DNA of 64,000 bases from Excoecaria cochinchinensis. Taxonomy: Eukaryota; Streptophyta; Magnoliopsida; Malpighiales; Euphorbiaceae. The DNA lies in the NCBI GenBank assembly GCA_947683425.1, contig CANTUQ010000077.1, forward strand, positions 4,147,001-4,211,000. Direction: 5' to 3'. Positions 13,561-24,990 of this stretch are shown piece after piece; the stretch's first letter is position 1, and the number at the start of each line of letters is the position of its first letter. The translations under genes were made by a program, and so were the position numbers. The notes beneath the pieces are model-generated. The model searched no databases. It was not told the origin of the DNA and saw nothing but the letters and a program-made list of their open reading frames with translations.

Positions 13561-15375
13561 TGTAATTTTGCCATAAGTTAAGGACAAAAATGGTAAGTAT
13601 GATTTTCATGTGTACTCTTTGTGAATTTATGGTCTGTTATGTGTACTAAATGTGTAAATGACCTTAATTATGTGATTTAATGGTAATTTGCTTGTTATAT
13701 AATGAATTAATTAATTGATAAGTTAATTTGGTGGCATTATTGTAAATAAGAGAAAGTTAGGAGAAAAATCGTAATTTAGCAATAGTTAAAGGACTTAATT
13801 GTAATTATATCATAGTTAAGGGACTTAATTGTAAATATGCGATTTTATGTATACTGTTTATGTATATGTCTTTGTATGAGTGATTTAATTGACATTATTA
13901 ATATTATTGCATGTTAGGTAATAAATTAAGAATAGTAGTTTTAATATTGTGCTAATGTTAACAATGCAAATAATAATAGGTATTCATTTTAGAAATGGTG
14001 AACATAGTAGTATTGAATGTAAATAAATGAGTAATGTCATTGTTAGTAATTAATGGAGCATATCAGTGTGGTATGAGAATTATTGAGGACACTGATTTAG
14101 GGTTGTATAATTAAAATACTAATATAAAGATCTAGAAGTGTATAAAAGAATAAAATTTGGAAGATAATTGAAATGTAATTAAGGTAATGCATAAAAATCT
14201 AATGCTCTTAGGCTATTGTATGTGTAAATTTCATCAAACAATCTAGTTAATAATATGGGCAAATAGGTAACTGAAATTTCTATAGATTTGATGGGTATTA
14301 CTATAATGTTCCTAAAAAAGGTAATAATGTTAATTTAGTAATGGACCAGGTTATATCATGTTAGAAATATAGTAAATTAATTATAAGAGCCACGTGAGAA
14401 TGTCAGTGTTATAGGTATAAAGAGATTTAAGTCTAATAACAAAGTTCTATAGGCTAAAAGAAAAATAATGATGATTGACCTAAAGATAAAATTAAATAGA
14501 ATAAGTGATTCAGGTACTGTTATAATAATATCATTATTAGACATGGTAATGATAAAGGTTATTCAAGACAGTGAATGATAGATATAAGTCAGATAATGTC
14601 TAAAGAAATCATGTGTAAGATTAAGACAATGCTAATGGAAATATCAAAAGTTCAAATAAGTTGGTGTATTATAGTATTGACAAAGCAAATGTACAATAAG
14701 ACATGTTGATAAGTTAGGCAAGTAAAGAGAATAACAGATGGGTACATTTATTAGATAATTGCAGAAACTGTCATTTTAACTGGTTCTCTGATTTATAGAC
14801 GGGATGTAATAGTAATATTGAAAAAAAAGTCAATGGCGCAACAATAGTGATACTGATAATAGCAATAATAATGATACATGTGATTGTTGTAACAATGATA
14901 AAGGTAAAAGATAAATGATTGCAGTAAAAGTATGTCATAATCTGTTTAAAGACTCAGAAATTAATGTTCACATTATGGGAATAAAGAGAAATGCTTGTGT
15001 GTGCATGCATGTTGTTTAGTGTGGAAAATTTAGGATATGTATCCACCACTGGGTATTTCAATGCTCAGCGCGTAGTGTTGTTACTGCGTGCAGGTTATAA
15101 AAGAAAAGAAATTGTAGTGGTCGATGTTATTGATAAACGAAAGAATTTAGACAGCAAGGTTATTGACATAGGCATGGCATGTATACGACTGCAATGGATG
15201 ACCTCGAGGTTATTCAAGTTAAGTATAATAGTGGTGTGTTAGTGTAATTGTTTGTTATTGTTATGTATGATAGTTATTGTTGAAATAAAAAAAAATCACT
15301 GAATCTGAGGATTGCAACACAGTACAGTGTGGTGACATTCGATATCCGTGTCATTTGCGGGGATAGGGTGTTACA

Positions 15376-18300
15376 TTACGTACCTATGATTTCCCTACAT
15401 TAAATTCGTAATACACACATCTCAAACAATATAGCAACATTTAACGCAATACTTTTAACACCTATCGGCAAACAAATGAAATTTCATTAAACATGTATAA
15501 TCAAGTTTTCAAATTAATAATTAAAATGTCATCAAATATTGATCATGAATAAAACATTCTTATCATATAAACTATGCTAATTTCATGGAGAATCATTCGA
15601 AGAGAGTTCTAATTGTTCAGAAAATGAAGATTCGGAACCAGATCCTAAACATTTTCCCATCTATATGGCAGATCCTCCTGATGAAAGCACCACAACTCAT
15701 CAGTATCATGCACATCAAGAATCGTTTAATTTTGTTCTTCATACTATAATTAAACTATCAATATGTATGCATATACGTTATGCATACTTATGAACACTTA
15801 ATTCATATGCATACATAAAGTCACTTAAATTTTCCATTTTATTCTTTAATTTACATATTTAATTCATAATTATTATCCTATCACTTAAATTTATTGTTTT
15901 GCCCCAAGTATATCCGATAAAAATCCTCGAATTTGATTTACGAGACGTGGACCCCATTGGGCCCAAAGCCATGAGAAAAAGTGACTACTAAGGATTACTT
16001 ACTCTGAACCCGTAACAGAGCCATATAACATAGAGCTATAATAACATAAATCTATAATAACATAGAACCATACATACTAGATCGCCATTGGCCTACAAAT
16101 GCGAGTCACCATGACTCGCTGACGCGGTATACATGGTGTCCCTATGGCTAGCCAATTATATCCTATACTTATGATTTAACTACCAGTATACTAAGGACAA
16201 AACTATTTAATTATGTCAACATTTGTTCGCACACTAATCATTATTTCCATGTCATCTTTTATGCCATCATAGCAATCTCTGATCTCATATCTCATATCAT
16301 ATCACATATATTCTTATATTTATACTTGTATCATATTTCTTATTTCATAATTCTCATAATGCATTATTATACACACATATTTGTGCTTTTCCTCTTAACA
16401 TATACTCAAAATCATTTCACATTTCATCCTTAAACTTGTTCATATCCATAAATTTATACAATTTGTGAAAAGGAATATACATATAATTTTATGCAATCAC
16501 TATTTCATATGGTCATACAATACATTAGCCATTCCGTCTAATATAGTTATCATCGACAAATCATATAATTCAAGATTCACATGTTAATGTCCGTGCACCT
16601 TTATACGTATATACGCATACCTTATCTTTGTATTAAGTAAATATTTACCGTCAAAATTATGACTATTTCTCAAAATCACACATTGTCATGGCATTTCTAA
16701 ATTACAATTCAAATATTGTACTCACTTTCAAATAACATGCAAAATTCAAATATTAAGTTATACTTGCATTGAAATTTTCATGCCATTTGGTCATTTTCTC
16801 TTTGCCTATACTATTTATAAACCATTTTAAAATCCCCCAATTTCATTTACAATCCATTATGTTTGTCACATATATAGAATTCGGCCAACACATACTATGT
16901 GCACATTACATTCATTTCTTATCATATTCTTACATTGCATAATGCTCTTCCTAGCTCATTTTCAGCAATATTCACCATATAGAATATTAAAGCTTGTTAA
17001 ATACTTGAGGTAAGAAGGAAAATTAACATCAACTCTAATGACTCTTACAACAAAATAAGCCATGGTCATAAGTCAACTACAACAAACTTGTAAATTCTAC
17101 TTCAATAAAATACAATCACATGTTACTGTTGGGACTGTAAATTTCCTAAATACATGACCACTCAAATTTGAATTATGATTTGTGAATTATGGTAATTTTT
17201 CTGGGACTACTCAATTAAAAATTTTAAAATGTCCAGTATAGGACAGTTTTCAGGACTTGATTTATGCCCTTCATAAAAAATTGTAGGTATATATGTTAAC
17301 TTTCTATAGAAACTAGTTTTACCATTTAGACTACTATAGTGAGAATTATGACCAAAATAGTATAAGCTATTCAAAAACCTATTTCAACTGTCCAGTCTTT
17401 GTCAAACATTTTATGGTCTGTTTTGTAATAGTCTTTATACTTATTTTTACACAAAATTGGCTCTAACCCTCTTCGTAAAAGTTGTAGGTTTTTTTTGTCT
17501 TATCGTTCCCTTAATCCTAAAACCACTCATATTTCATGTTCACATACTCTTAATAAATGAACAACATAACATTTTTTTCATTCTATTATTTAAATTCATT
17601 ATTCTCTTCATCACGCAACCAGCTAGGCAACAACTGAAACTAAACATAGAACTATTCTATATTTCCCAAGTGATAAATTTATTTTCTTTCTTTTTCAAAA
17701 TTACAAAATTAAAAGCTCACGCACAAATGAAAAATAAGGTAAACTGAAAATCACATCCCAGCCAAACTTCCCTCACACAATTCATTTCAGCTTCCAAATA
17801 ACATGGTGCCTCAAATTTAGTTTAATTCTATGCTCAATTAAAACCCATATGTATATGTTTTTACTGAAAGAATTAAGGAAAATCAAGTTTGGTAGCACAC
17901 ATACCATTTTCCAGGTCATTTCATTTTATGGTCCGACCTATCCACCGGTCAACGGTCACCGGGGATGCGCCACGGCTGCTGGAAGGAAGCTAGAACTGTC
18001 AGAGGTCTACTGGTGGTGGTTACATGCCCTAATGCTTGACCATTTGACCGAAATCGCTGTCGAAAGAAGTCGGTTCATAAAATCCCATCTGGTCATCACC
18101 AGTGAGTGGGAAGGATCGAAGAGTATAGGGAGGAGTGCATGATTGCCATGAGTTCGGTGGTGCCGTTTCTATCGCCACTCGTCATCAGAGGTGCCGAAAA
18201 AAGGGAGAAAAGTGTTCGTTTTTAGGAGAGAGAAATAGAGATTTCAAGCCATAAAACAACGGTGCCCGCAATGGGTAGGAACGACAGTGATGGAGGTTCG

Positions 18301-18615
18301 CCGTCAAGTTATCGCCAACGCTGGTAAGGGGTGTCGCCGGCCTTTTTGTCCCTCTCTCCCTTATTTTTCGTCATTTTTCTTCCTCTCCCTCTTTATTCTT
18401 CCCTCCCTTTTTCTTTTTATGTTTTCTGCATTTTCTCGATTATTTTGTTTTGTTCTTCCTCTTTATTTTTTTTTATTTCTAGAAAATTCTTAATTTAATT
18501 ACTTATTTATGTACATAATTTATTTATAATAATATATTTGGATCATACTTGTGGTAAATCACATTATTTTTCAATCTAAAAATTACTGTTAACAAATTTA
18601 AAATTTGGGGTGTTA
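15376..18615 (-). mobile_element. 5' LTR of the reversed chromovirus, main part
   Basis: It continues the LTR broken at 10,370 and runs to 18,615, where the 5' terminus has decayed to ATAACACCCC. It is co-linear with 6349-9633. Together the two parts make an LTR of about 3.76 kb. It inserts into a minus-strand Tat pol fragment: the pol frame stops at this junction. At 15,590-15,712 it carries a segment that the sister LTR lacks. Confidence 0.8.
15590..15712 (+). other. Coding-like segment of unknown origin inside the LTR
   Basis: About 40 sense codons read without a stop: acidic and serine-rich (EESSNCSENEDSEPDPK), then HFPIYMADPPDEST. The sister LTR has an unrelated 54-bp stretch at 6555-6610, so the two LTRs differ by a replacement. 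The composition suits a linker in a retroelement or pararetrovirus polyprotein, but I cannot assign it. It is too short to be a gene. Confidence 0.35.
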
Positions 18616-19204
18616 TCGATGAGAGAATATCCTAAGACTTTTCTAGCTACACGTCTGACTTTATTTGCTTCATCAGAAAAATGACCCGAATAGAGATATT
18701 CCTTTATAAGGATTTCCAGCTAGTTTCCGACGTTACTTGTAGAATTGACATTTCTTCAATTCCTAGCGCAACGTTTTCTATCAACAACAAGCATATGGTT
18801 AAGCTTCCCTTTTTTGATGTTAATTTTGCCAGCTCATCTACTTCATTGTTTTATCCCTTCGGGATTTTCTCCAAATGCCATTTTTTTGCCTATATGCTCT
18901 AGGCTCGTCAATAGATATTTTGCTAGTTCAATGTACCTAACCATATTTGCTTTTTCGGCTTTGAAGATTCCATTGATTTGGCTTAACATAAGCTGTGAGT
19001 CGCTTTTAATGGCCAACCACTTGGGCTTTAGCTCCTTGACCATTTTTAACCCTGCAATTAATGCTTCATATTTTGCTATATTATTAGAAGATTTGAACTT
19101 CAATTTTACTATGTATCTAAAGATTAGTCCAATCGGGCCTTTAATGATTACTTCCATACTCGCATTTTCCTCTTTGGATGCCCCATCAATATACAACTCC
19201 TAAG
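18616..19204 (-). pseudogene. Tat-lineage second (archaeal-type) RNase H domain, fragment
   Basis: The clearest open part, 19,196 down to 18,843, begins YIDGASKEENASMEVI and continues KYEALIAGLKMVKELKP and KSDSQLMLSQINGIF. This is the fold of the extra RNase H carried by plant Tat/Ogre Ty3/gypsy elements, with the first acidic residue (YIDGAS), the glutamate in YEALIAG and the aspartate in SDSQ all present. About 75 further codons with stops follow (VARKVLGYSLI near 18,620) before the chromovirus LTR cuts the frame. It follows directly from the RT/RNase H fragment upstream on the same strand. It cannot be expressed as it stands. Confidence 0.75.
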
Positions 19205-19930
19205 ATGGCAATTCTTCGGGTTGTGTCTTTTCCTGATTGGGAACATTTATGGATTCTACAATGAAATCTACTAAAACTTAGGCTTTAAAGGCCATTCTTG
19301 GGTCATATCTAACATAAAATGCTAATAACTTCGCTTTACATCTAGCTTCTTATATTTTCCTTAGAGGTTGATCTATCTGAATGATTTTTTATGTGCATGA
19401 ATGTACGGTTAAAATTTCTCAACGCTTATCATTAAAGCAATTAGTAATTGTTCAGCTTTTCCTTTTCTTAACTCAACATCCTTCAATACTTGATTGGCAT
19501 AATATATCGGCTTTTGTTTCTTTTCTTCTTCCCTTAACAACATCGATGACATTGTTTCTCTTAATGTGGATAAGTACAGGTATAGGTCTTCACCACCGAT
19601 CGGCCGATTTAGCAACGATTGTTTTGCCAAAAAGTCATTTAGCTCTTGGAAGGACCTTTGACAATTATCATCTCACTTGAACTCTTGGCTTTTCCTTAAC
19701 AATATGTAAAAAGGGAGACATCTTTTGACTGAACAAAACATTAATCTTCTAATGGCTGTCACTTTACCGTTCAACTTTTGAACTTCCTTAAATATTCAAA
19801 GAGGTGTTATCTTAAGGATTACCTAATTTTTTTCTAGATTTGCCTCAATTCCTCTTTAAAATTCCATGAATCCCAAGAATTTTTTCGATTTCACCTCGAA
19901 AGTACATTTCTCTAAGTTTAGCTTCATCTT
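19205..19930 (-). pseudogene. Tat-lineage reverse transcriptase C-terminus and RNase H, fragment
   Basis: Minus-strand translation gives, in order, KLNLEKCTFEV and KKFLGFME (RT thumb), RGIEANLEK, EVQKLNGKVTAIRRL, then the RNase H region PIGGEDLYLYLSTLRETMSS and KKQKPIYYANQVLKDVELR. All are hallmarks of plant Ty3/gypsy pol. Stops and at least one frameshift break it near 19,850, 19,800 and 19,380. The RT palm with the catalytic YxDD lay further upstream and is missing: a different repeat starts at about 19,931. With the RNase H segment at 18,616-19,204 it is the only Tat pol sequence beyond the RT start in the window. Confidence 0.8.
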
Positions 19931-20202
19931 ATAAGAATCTATAATTATTAAAAGTATGCCCTAGAACCTATGTATCTTAGGAACATTTTTCATGTATATA
20001 AACTCATTATCATTTATGAAAAGGCATTATTCACTTGTTAATGCTATATATTTATTACATCTTGCTCGATAATATATCTTAAATTAATAAATAAATTCCT
20101 TGGTATTATAAACATAGTACAAAGGCAATCATGAAAGAGTTCATGATATGATATGCCTATTGCATGCAAATGTATTAATACATATATATGTTTAGTCATA
20201 GT
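19931..20202 (+). mobile_element. Copia-like LTR repeat, left part
   Basis: The sequence contains AGTATGCCCTAGAACCTATG and AAAAGGCATTATTCACTTG, words I associate from memory with a dispersed plant copia LTR family. It is cut at 20,202 by a solo LTR and resumes at 22,934. Family assignment is tentative, and the junction with the Tat fragment on its left is approximate. Confidence 0.4.
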
Positions 20203-20704
20203 TATACACACTAGGGTCCTGGGGCAGCTTTTGTCAGGGTTATCTAATGAGGATAATGTTTGCTAAAAAATAGACAGAGAATAGAAGCATTATAGCTCTC
20301 TCTAGACTGAGTGTTTTCAAAAGGTTTCTTATGCAAATTCTTTTTAAAATTTTTTCGGGGTTTAAAAATCCCTCCTTGGGAGGGGCTTTTGCTTTTTCCT
20401 TCTTGGCAAGATAGTGATGAAAAAAAAATGACTTTGAGTTTAGTCAAGGCTGTGACTCACTCCGATTCACCTCCAGGGCATCTCTTATGCCCTCGCTTAC
20501 TAGGAGTGAGTCATGACCATGACTTGGGGAGTCAGCCCATGACTCGCCCCCAGTAATGCCCAGAAGGGGCACTTTTGCCTGTTTCTCTGACAAGTCTAAT
20601 CACTTCCGTGACTCATTGAGTTAAGGCCATGACTAGGTTTTTTTCCTTTTTTTCTTACTTTTTTCAACCCTTATCCCCTGAGCATTTAATGCTCATGATG
20701 GGGT

Positions 20705-20713
20705 TATAAAAGG
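20705..20713 (+). promoter_or_regulatory. TATA box of the Tat solo LTR
   Basis: TATAAAAGG lies about 100 bp downstream of the GC-rich cassette and just before a long purine tract. This spacing suggests the U3/R border. Confidence 0.55.
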
Positions 20714-20727
20714 AGGTTGGTGGGACT

Positions 20728-20825
20728 GTAAAAAAAAAAGAAAAGAGAGAAGAAAGAGAAAAAAAACACAAAGAAGATAAGAACAGAGAAAAAGAAAGAA
20801 GAAGGAAAGAAAACAAAAAGAAGTT
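20728..20825 (+). repeat. Purine (GA) tract, about 98 bp
   Basis: Almost only A and G, with a few scattered C and T. It begins about 20 bp after the TATA box, so it would form the leader of any transcript from this LTR. Confidence 0.8.
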
Positions 20826-22933
20826 TGAGTGTGCTTGATTGTCTTGATTTTGAGTTACAAAACTGAAGGTAGTATCAAAAGATTGAAACTCCAGACTCAG
20901 TGTAAAAAAGATCATGTTTTAGTTTGTAAATATTCATTGTTTTTTAGCTTAATCTTTGATTTCTTTGATTTTGGATTTTTGTTAGTGATACTATGTGATT
21001 AGTGTTTATTTCATCCTATATTGGATTTGTCTCCTAATAGCTATAGTCTCTTTGAATAAAATAAGCTAAAATCAACAAAATAAAATTTACTATTCATCAT
21101 CACTTTCATGCTCTATTTCTCTCTCTAAATTTCATGTGTTTTGTGGGGTTTCTCTCTTTACCCTCTAAATCAAGCTTACTTTGAATAAATATGCATTTTT
21201 TATGATTTTTAACACAAATCATGCACAAAAAATGGTAGATTTGGAGTTTGATGGTCAAAAATGGTTTTTCCTCCTTCACCCATGGCGTCGTTCCATGTTC
21301 TGGAATGACTTACGGCCTAACCAAGTCGAGTTATGCTCGCAACTCGGTCGAATCACAGCCAGTGCAATCGTTCCAGAACCTGGCGTGCACATCCCTTTCC
21401 CCTTTCTTTCTTTTCTTTTCCTTTCATTTGCATGGTTTGCATGCTTAGTCACTTATTTTGGCCACCTTTTTTTTTGTCATCACATGCATATGAGCTATAC
21501 TTTTTTTGTTTTTTCCTGGTTATTTACATATTCCCTTATTAATTTTTTTATTATTATTTCCATATATTATTTATGTTACTTAATATTTAACAAATTGCAA
21601 TATTATGTACACATGAGTTGTATTCATTTTTTATTCATTATTAATAACATTAGTGTTATTTTTTTATTGTTATTAGTATTTTTCATATTATATATATATA
21701 TATATATACACACGCACACCAGTGTCATTTATTTATACATTTATGTATTCTTTTCTTTATATGCTTTAATATTAACATACGCGTGCAAATCGCCTGCTGC
21801 ATGAATTTCGAACTGCATCATGCATTTATATTATTTCGCTAACATTATTGATCATTTATCAACTATTAAAGTTAATTTATGTGATTAATTTTTATTAGTC
21901 TTTTATTTGGCATTTACATTTCTTGATCTGTTCCAATATTAATCAATATAATTATCTTTCGTGGATACGTTCTTGGGGGATATCTTGCGCATCTAGGAAC
22001 AGACAAAGCAAGTGGAGGAGTTTATTCTAGGAATTTATTTCAATATTTTCATTTATTTAGGCTTATATTATTACTCTTTATTGCCTTTTATTTCTCTTGT
22101 TTAAATGATGTAATAATAAAGGTTTCTCGACCATAAAAAGGAAAATCATCACACAAAATATTTCTACTAATTAATTGAATCTTTATTAATAAAATTATAC
22201 CAATGTCCTAAGTTTTCACCACAAAACTCACACTTAAATTAATAACCTCTTCTTAATAATGTAAAATATTTTTATACAAAATTGACAAGAATTTCCTTAA
22301 AACGAGATTATTCATCCCAATTTTCTCAAAATGTACATAATTGCCTTTTCTATAATTATTGCATGTGGGAATCAACGTTCCCTACAAAAATAACATCTCA
22401 ATCAAACAACACATTTTATGTATGTTGTTATTTAGTGCAATTAAAATCATATGCCATGCTTCTACTGCTTTCAATATACATGCCTTACAGCTTTCTAATA
22501 TGCTTGAGTGCGCCTTTCTTTTATGCATGATAATGTGCATGAGGCATGAGGTAAAATGATTAATCTATGTAACCCATTTATATAACATGAACTAAAGGTA
22601 TAAATAAGAATGAGGTCCTGAACTCTCTCTGGTTTTGGCCTCATAAAGTTGGAACTAATTTTTCAATGTTTTATTGGTTGAATCCTTTAAAACCTGCTTC
22701 GTAGTGCCCAACAAATGGCTTCGTAGGTCAATAACTAACAGTGGAATGAGGGAACCTTGAAATGCTGATCTAGACCTTAAAAATTCAAGGATTGGCAAAA
22801 TTGGGTAGGGGCCTTCGTCCATTACTATGTAACCGACCTTTACAAGTTATTGAACCTTTCCATCCAATCTTAGACCTAAAAGTGGGTACTCGAGAACCAT
22901 ATCGGATAGCAAAAGGGTTCAACGCTTGTCAAA

Positions 22934-23540
22934 ATAGTATTAACAATAAGACATTGTTAATATAGATAGACCAGCACATGTTATACTTTTTGAAAAGTTC
23001 AAGCAATGGTTCTCATAGCTGTTATCATGAAAATGATCAAAACTAATATATGGATGCTTATTAGAACAATAAGTACATTGGAGACCTGCCAAGAAAATCC
23101 TCATATAAATATTAAATTTATACCAGTGAGGAATCACTTCATAGTAGTGGTGCAAGTATTCTCAAACTTAAGATCACCAAAGTTATCTTAAGTAGTAAGT
23201 GATATACTTTGACTCCATAATTGCTTATCTTCATCGAGGGGTGAACATAGTTAGGGGGTTAGGTATATCATGACCTACTCGAAGATAGTTGAGTAATCAA
23301 TAAATGATTTACTATTCTGGATTTATTAAGAGAATTATCTCACTTTTTCTGTAACACTCTTGTTTGGAGAATCTCTAGCCAGAGTGGAATGTCAAGGTGG
23401 ATGAGATCCACAAGGGGCATTTTGGAAACAAAGGTTATACTATTAGAACAACTGTATTTAGGTTTATGTGAGTTGACATTAATCCATACTCTAAAACTAG
23501 ATGAGATAAAATAAGGTGAAATGAGTAATTGCACGGTAAC
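22934..23540 (+). mobile_element. Copia-like LTR repeat, right part
   Basis: Continues the repeat broken at 20,202. Phrases such as GGAGACCTGCCAAGAAAATC, CTTCATCGAGGGGTGAACAT and GGGGCATTTTGGAAACAAAG recall a dispersed plant copia LTR. Several short open frames occur on both strands, none convincing. The right boundary near 23,540 is set by the CACTA-like end that follows. Confidence 0.4.
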
Positions 23541-23542
23541 TG

Positions 23543-23700
23543 TACTACAAAAAAAAATTCAAATTAGCGACGGACATATTTTTGTCACTAATTAGCGACT
23601 GATTAGCAACTATTTTCAGAATTAGTCGTGAAAATCCATTTTTTTAATCTGGTGGCAACTTTAGCGATGGAATAGTGATGGAAAAAAAGGGACAAAGATA
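23543..23700 (+). mobile_element. CACTA-like (En/Spm) transposon end
   Basis: TACTACAAAAAAAAATTC followed by AAATTAGCGACGGAC resembles a CACTA terminus (CACTACAAGAAA) with its subterminal TTAGCGACGG words. Looser copies occur at 23,590 (TTAGCGACTGATTAGCAAC) and 23,660 (TTTAGCGATGGAATAGTGAT). The first C has become T. I do not see the opposite end, so this is a fragment or solo end. Confidence 0.5.
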
Positions 23701-23774
23701 TATATAGGGTGTTTGGAAAAAATATTTCTCAAACTAGGTTAGTTTTAATACTATTTCCCTGAATAGGGTTTTTT

Positions 23775-23918
23775 TTCAACGCCACAGCTCACAGCTGCGG
23801 CATTGAAAGAGTAGCAGGTGCTACTCTGCCTTTTTTTTTTTTTTATCAAATGCCACAGCTCAGAGCTGCGGCATTTGATTTTCAATTACCAAGCCCAAGA
23901 GCAGCACGCTGCTCTTGG
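23775..23918. repeat. Cluster of four successive palindromes
   Basis: Four inverted repeats in 144 bp: 23,775-23,807 (TTCAA..GCCACAGCT / AGCTGCGGC..TTGAA), 23,809-23,826 (GAGTAGCAGGTGCTACTC, perfect 8-bp arms), 23,845-23,879 (ATCAAATGCC..GGCATTTGAT) and 23,895-23,918 (CCAAGAGCAG-CACG-CTGCTCTTGG, perfect arms). T-runs separate them. The first and third share the core GCCACAGCTC. Confidence 0.85.
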
Positions 23919-24849
23919 CCTTTTTTAATTTTATTTTTTTATAAAATATATTTTTAATAAATAATTAAATATGATGTATAATTATACAAAATAATTAAAT
24001 ATGTATTTTTTTATATAATTACGGTTAAATAAGTATTTATTTCTATGTAGATTAATTTTATTTTATTTTGACACTGTATATTTAAGGGGTTTATGAATCC
24101 CTATATCCCTGTGTTTGATTTTGTTCTTTGATGTTTATATAAATTCAATTGTTCTATTTTCCATTGCTAATCTCTACAGCTAGTTAATCGCTTAATTTAA
24201 CTTACAATTTTAGTTGAATTGAATGTTAGAATTAAGAGAATAATTGGTTTGTATATGCTATGTTCAAGTGTTATTTTGTATTTGAATTATGGAATGATTC
24301 CGGAATAGAGATTCTTTAATTTTTATATAAATTAGTATTTAGTTAAGTGTAGTTAGAAAATAGATAGATTTTAGATAAATAGCTCCGAAATAGGAATTTA
24401 TTTGATGCCTAGAATTTAGTTCCCTGTATTCATGCTAATAGATAGACTACCTCCGGAATGAAAAGTTTGTCAATTAGAATAGTGGCTTCGGAAAGGGAAC
24501 TTGGGTTTAGATGGGTCATTCACAATTTGAATTTATTACTTTAATTAAAGTCTAATACAAAAGGGGTATGGGGAGGATAAAATTCATTAGCAATCTTATT
24601 TATTAATTAATTTCTATTTATTTTCATTATTCTTAATAACAACATTTTATTGCTTGTTAATTTAATTATTTAAAGTTATAGCTGTTAATTTAGATAAAGA
24701 AATTACATTCAACTTGGGAATTCTTTAGCACATTATTTACAATAATAATTTATCTTTCACAATCCCTTAGGTACGATATTTTGTGGGTCTAAATTTTACT
24801 CTTATATTACTAGTCGATTTCGTACACTTGCTGAACACGAGTTAAGTTT
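23919..24849 (+). mobile_element. Athila-type 5' LTR, 3' portion (left boundary uncertain)
   Basis: AT-rich sequence ending directly before an Asp-tRNA-type primer site. The closing stretch, CAATCCCTTAGGTACGATAT then TTTCGTACACTTGCTGAACA, follows the pattern of plant Athila LTR ends. Words of the form TCCGGAATAG recur four times between 24,298 and 24,490. The 3' LTR would lie beyond the window, so the left LTR boundary cannot be fixed; it may include the palindrome cluster. No reading frame is supported. Confidence 0.55.
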
Positions 24850-24868
24850 TTGGCACAGTTGCTAGGGA
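24850..24868 (+). other. Primer-binding site, Asp-tRNA type (degenerate)
   Basis: TTGGCACAGTTGCTAGGGA follows AAGTTT and differs by a few transitions from TTGGCGCCGTTGCCGGGGA, the usual Athila site. It fixes the 5' end of the Athila internal region. Confidence 0.75.
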
Positions 24869-24990
24869 TTAGCTTACAAGTTAGATTTTATTTGTGAATT
24901 TTGAGTGTATTCTTTTTCTTATTTTTCTTTTATATTCTTTTCAGGTGTAATTAGTGCGTGAGCATATTGCGATTCAAACCACTAGCATAA

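Larger units (their letters stand above)
10371..15375 (+). mobile_element. 5005-bp solo LTR, chromovirus-like, with TTACG target duplication
   Basis: It starts TGTAATGGCC and ends GGGTGTTACA. The five bases TTACG flank it at 10,366-10,370 and 15,376-15,380. On both sides the flanking sequence rejoins into one uninterrupted chromovirus LTR, matched by the copy at 6014-9633. Nothing inside resembles a PBS, PPT or coding domain, so it is a solo LTR left by LTR-LTR recombination. It contains three AT-rich tandem arrays and a promoter-like segment. Five kilobases is long for an LTR but within the range known for Del/Tekay elements. Confidence 0.85.
20203..22933 (+). mobile_element. Old Tat-type solo LTR (2731 bp) with ATAGT target duplication
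   Basis: Its start TATACACACTAGGGTCCTGG is a mutated TGTAGACACCGGGTCCTGAG. Its end GGGTTCAACGCTTGTCAAA is a mutated GGGTTCCGGCGCGCGTCACA. In between it keeps the Tat LTR order: GC-richer cassette (20,440-20,600), TATA box, purine-rich leader, a TATATA run (21,690), a block with ACCAATGTCC (22,199), TTCATCCCAATTTTCTC (22,310), a CTCTCTGGTTTTGGCC block (22,625) and the U5 stem CAATGTTTTATTG (22,665). ATAGT flanks it at 20,198-20,202 and 22,934-22,938. It is more diverged than the other Tat LTRs here. The open frame over 21,181-21,804 is low-complexity. Confidence 0.8.

Noticed and set aside
21181..21804. Membrane protein of 207 codons
   Set aside because: AT-rich leader region of a degraded LTR; hydrophobicity comes from T-rich codons and a TATATA run, and no family is recognisable.
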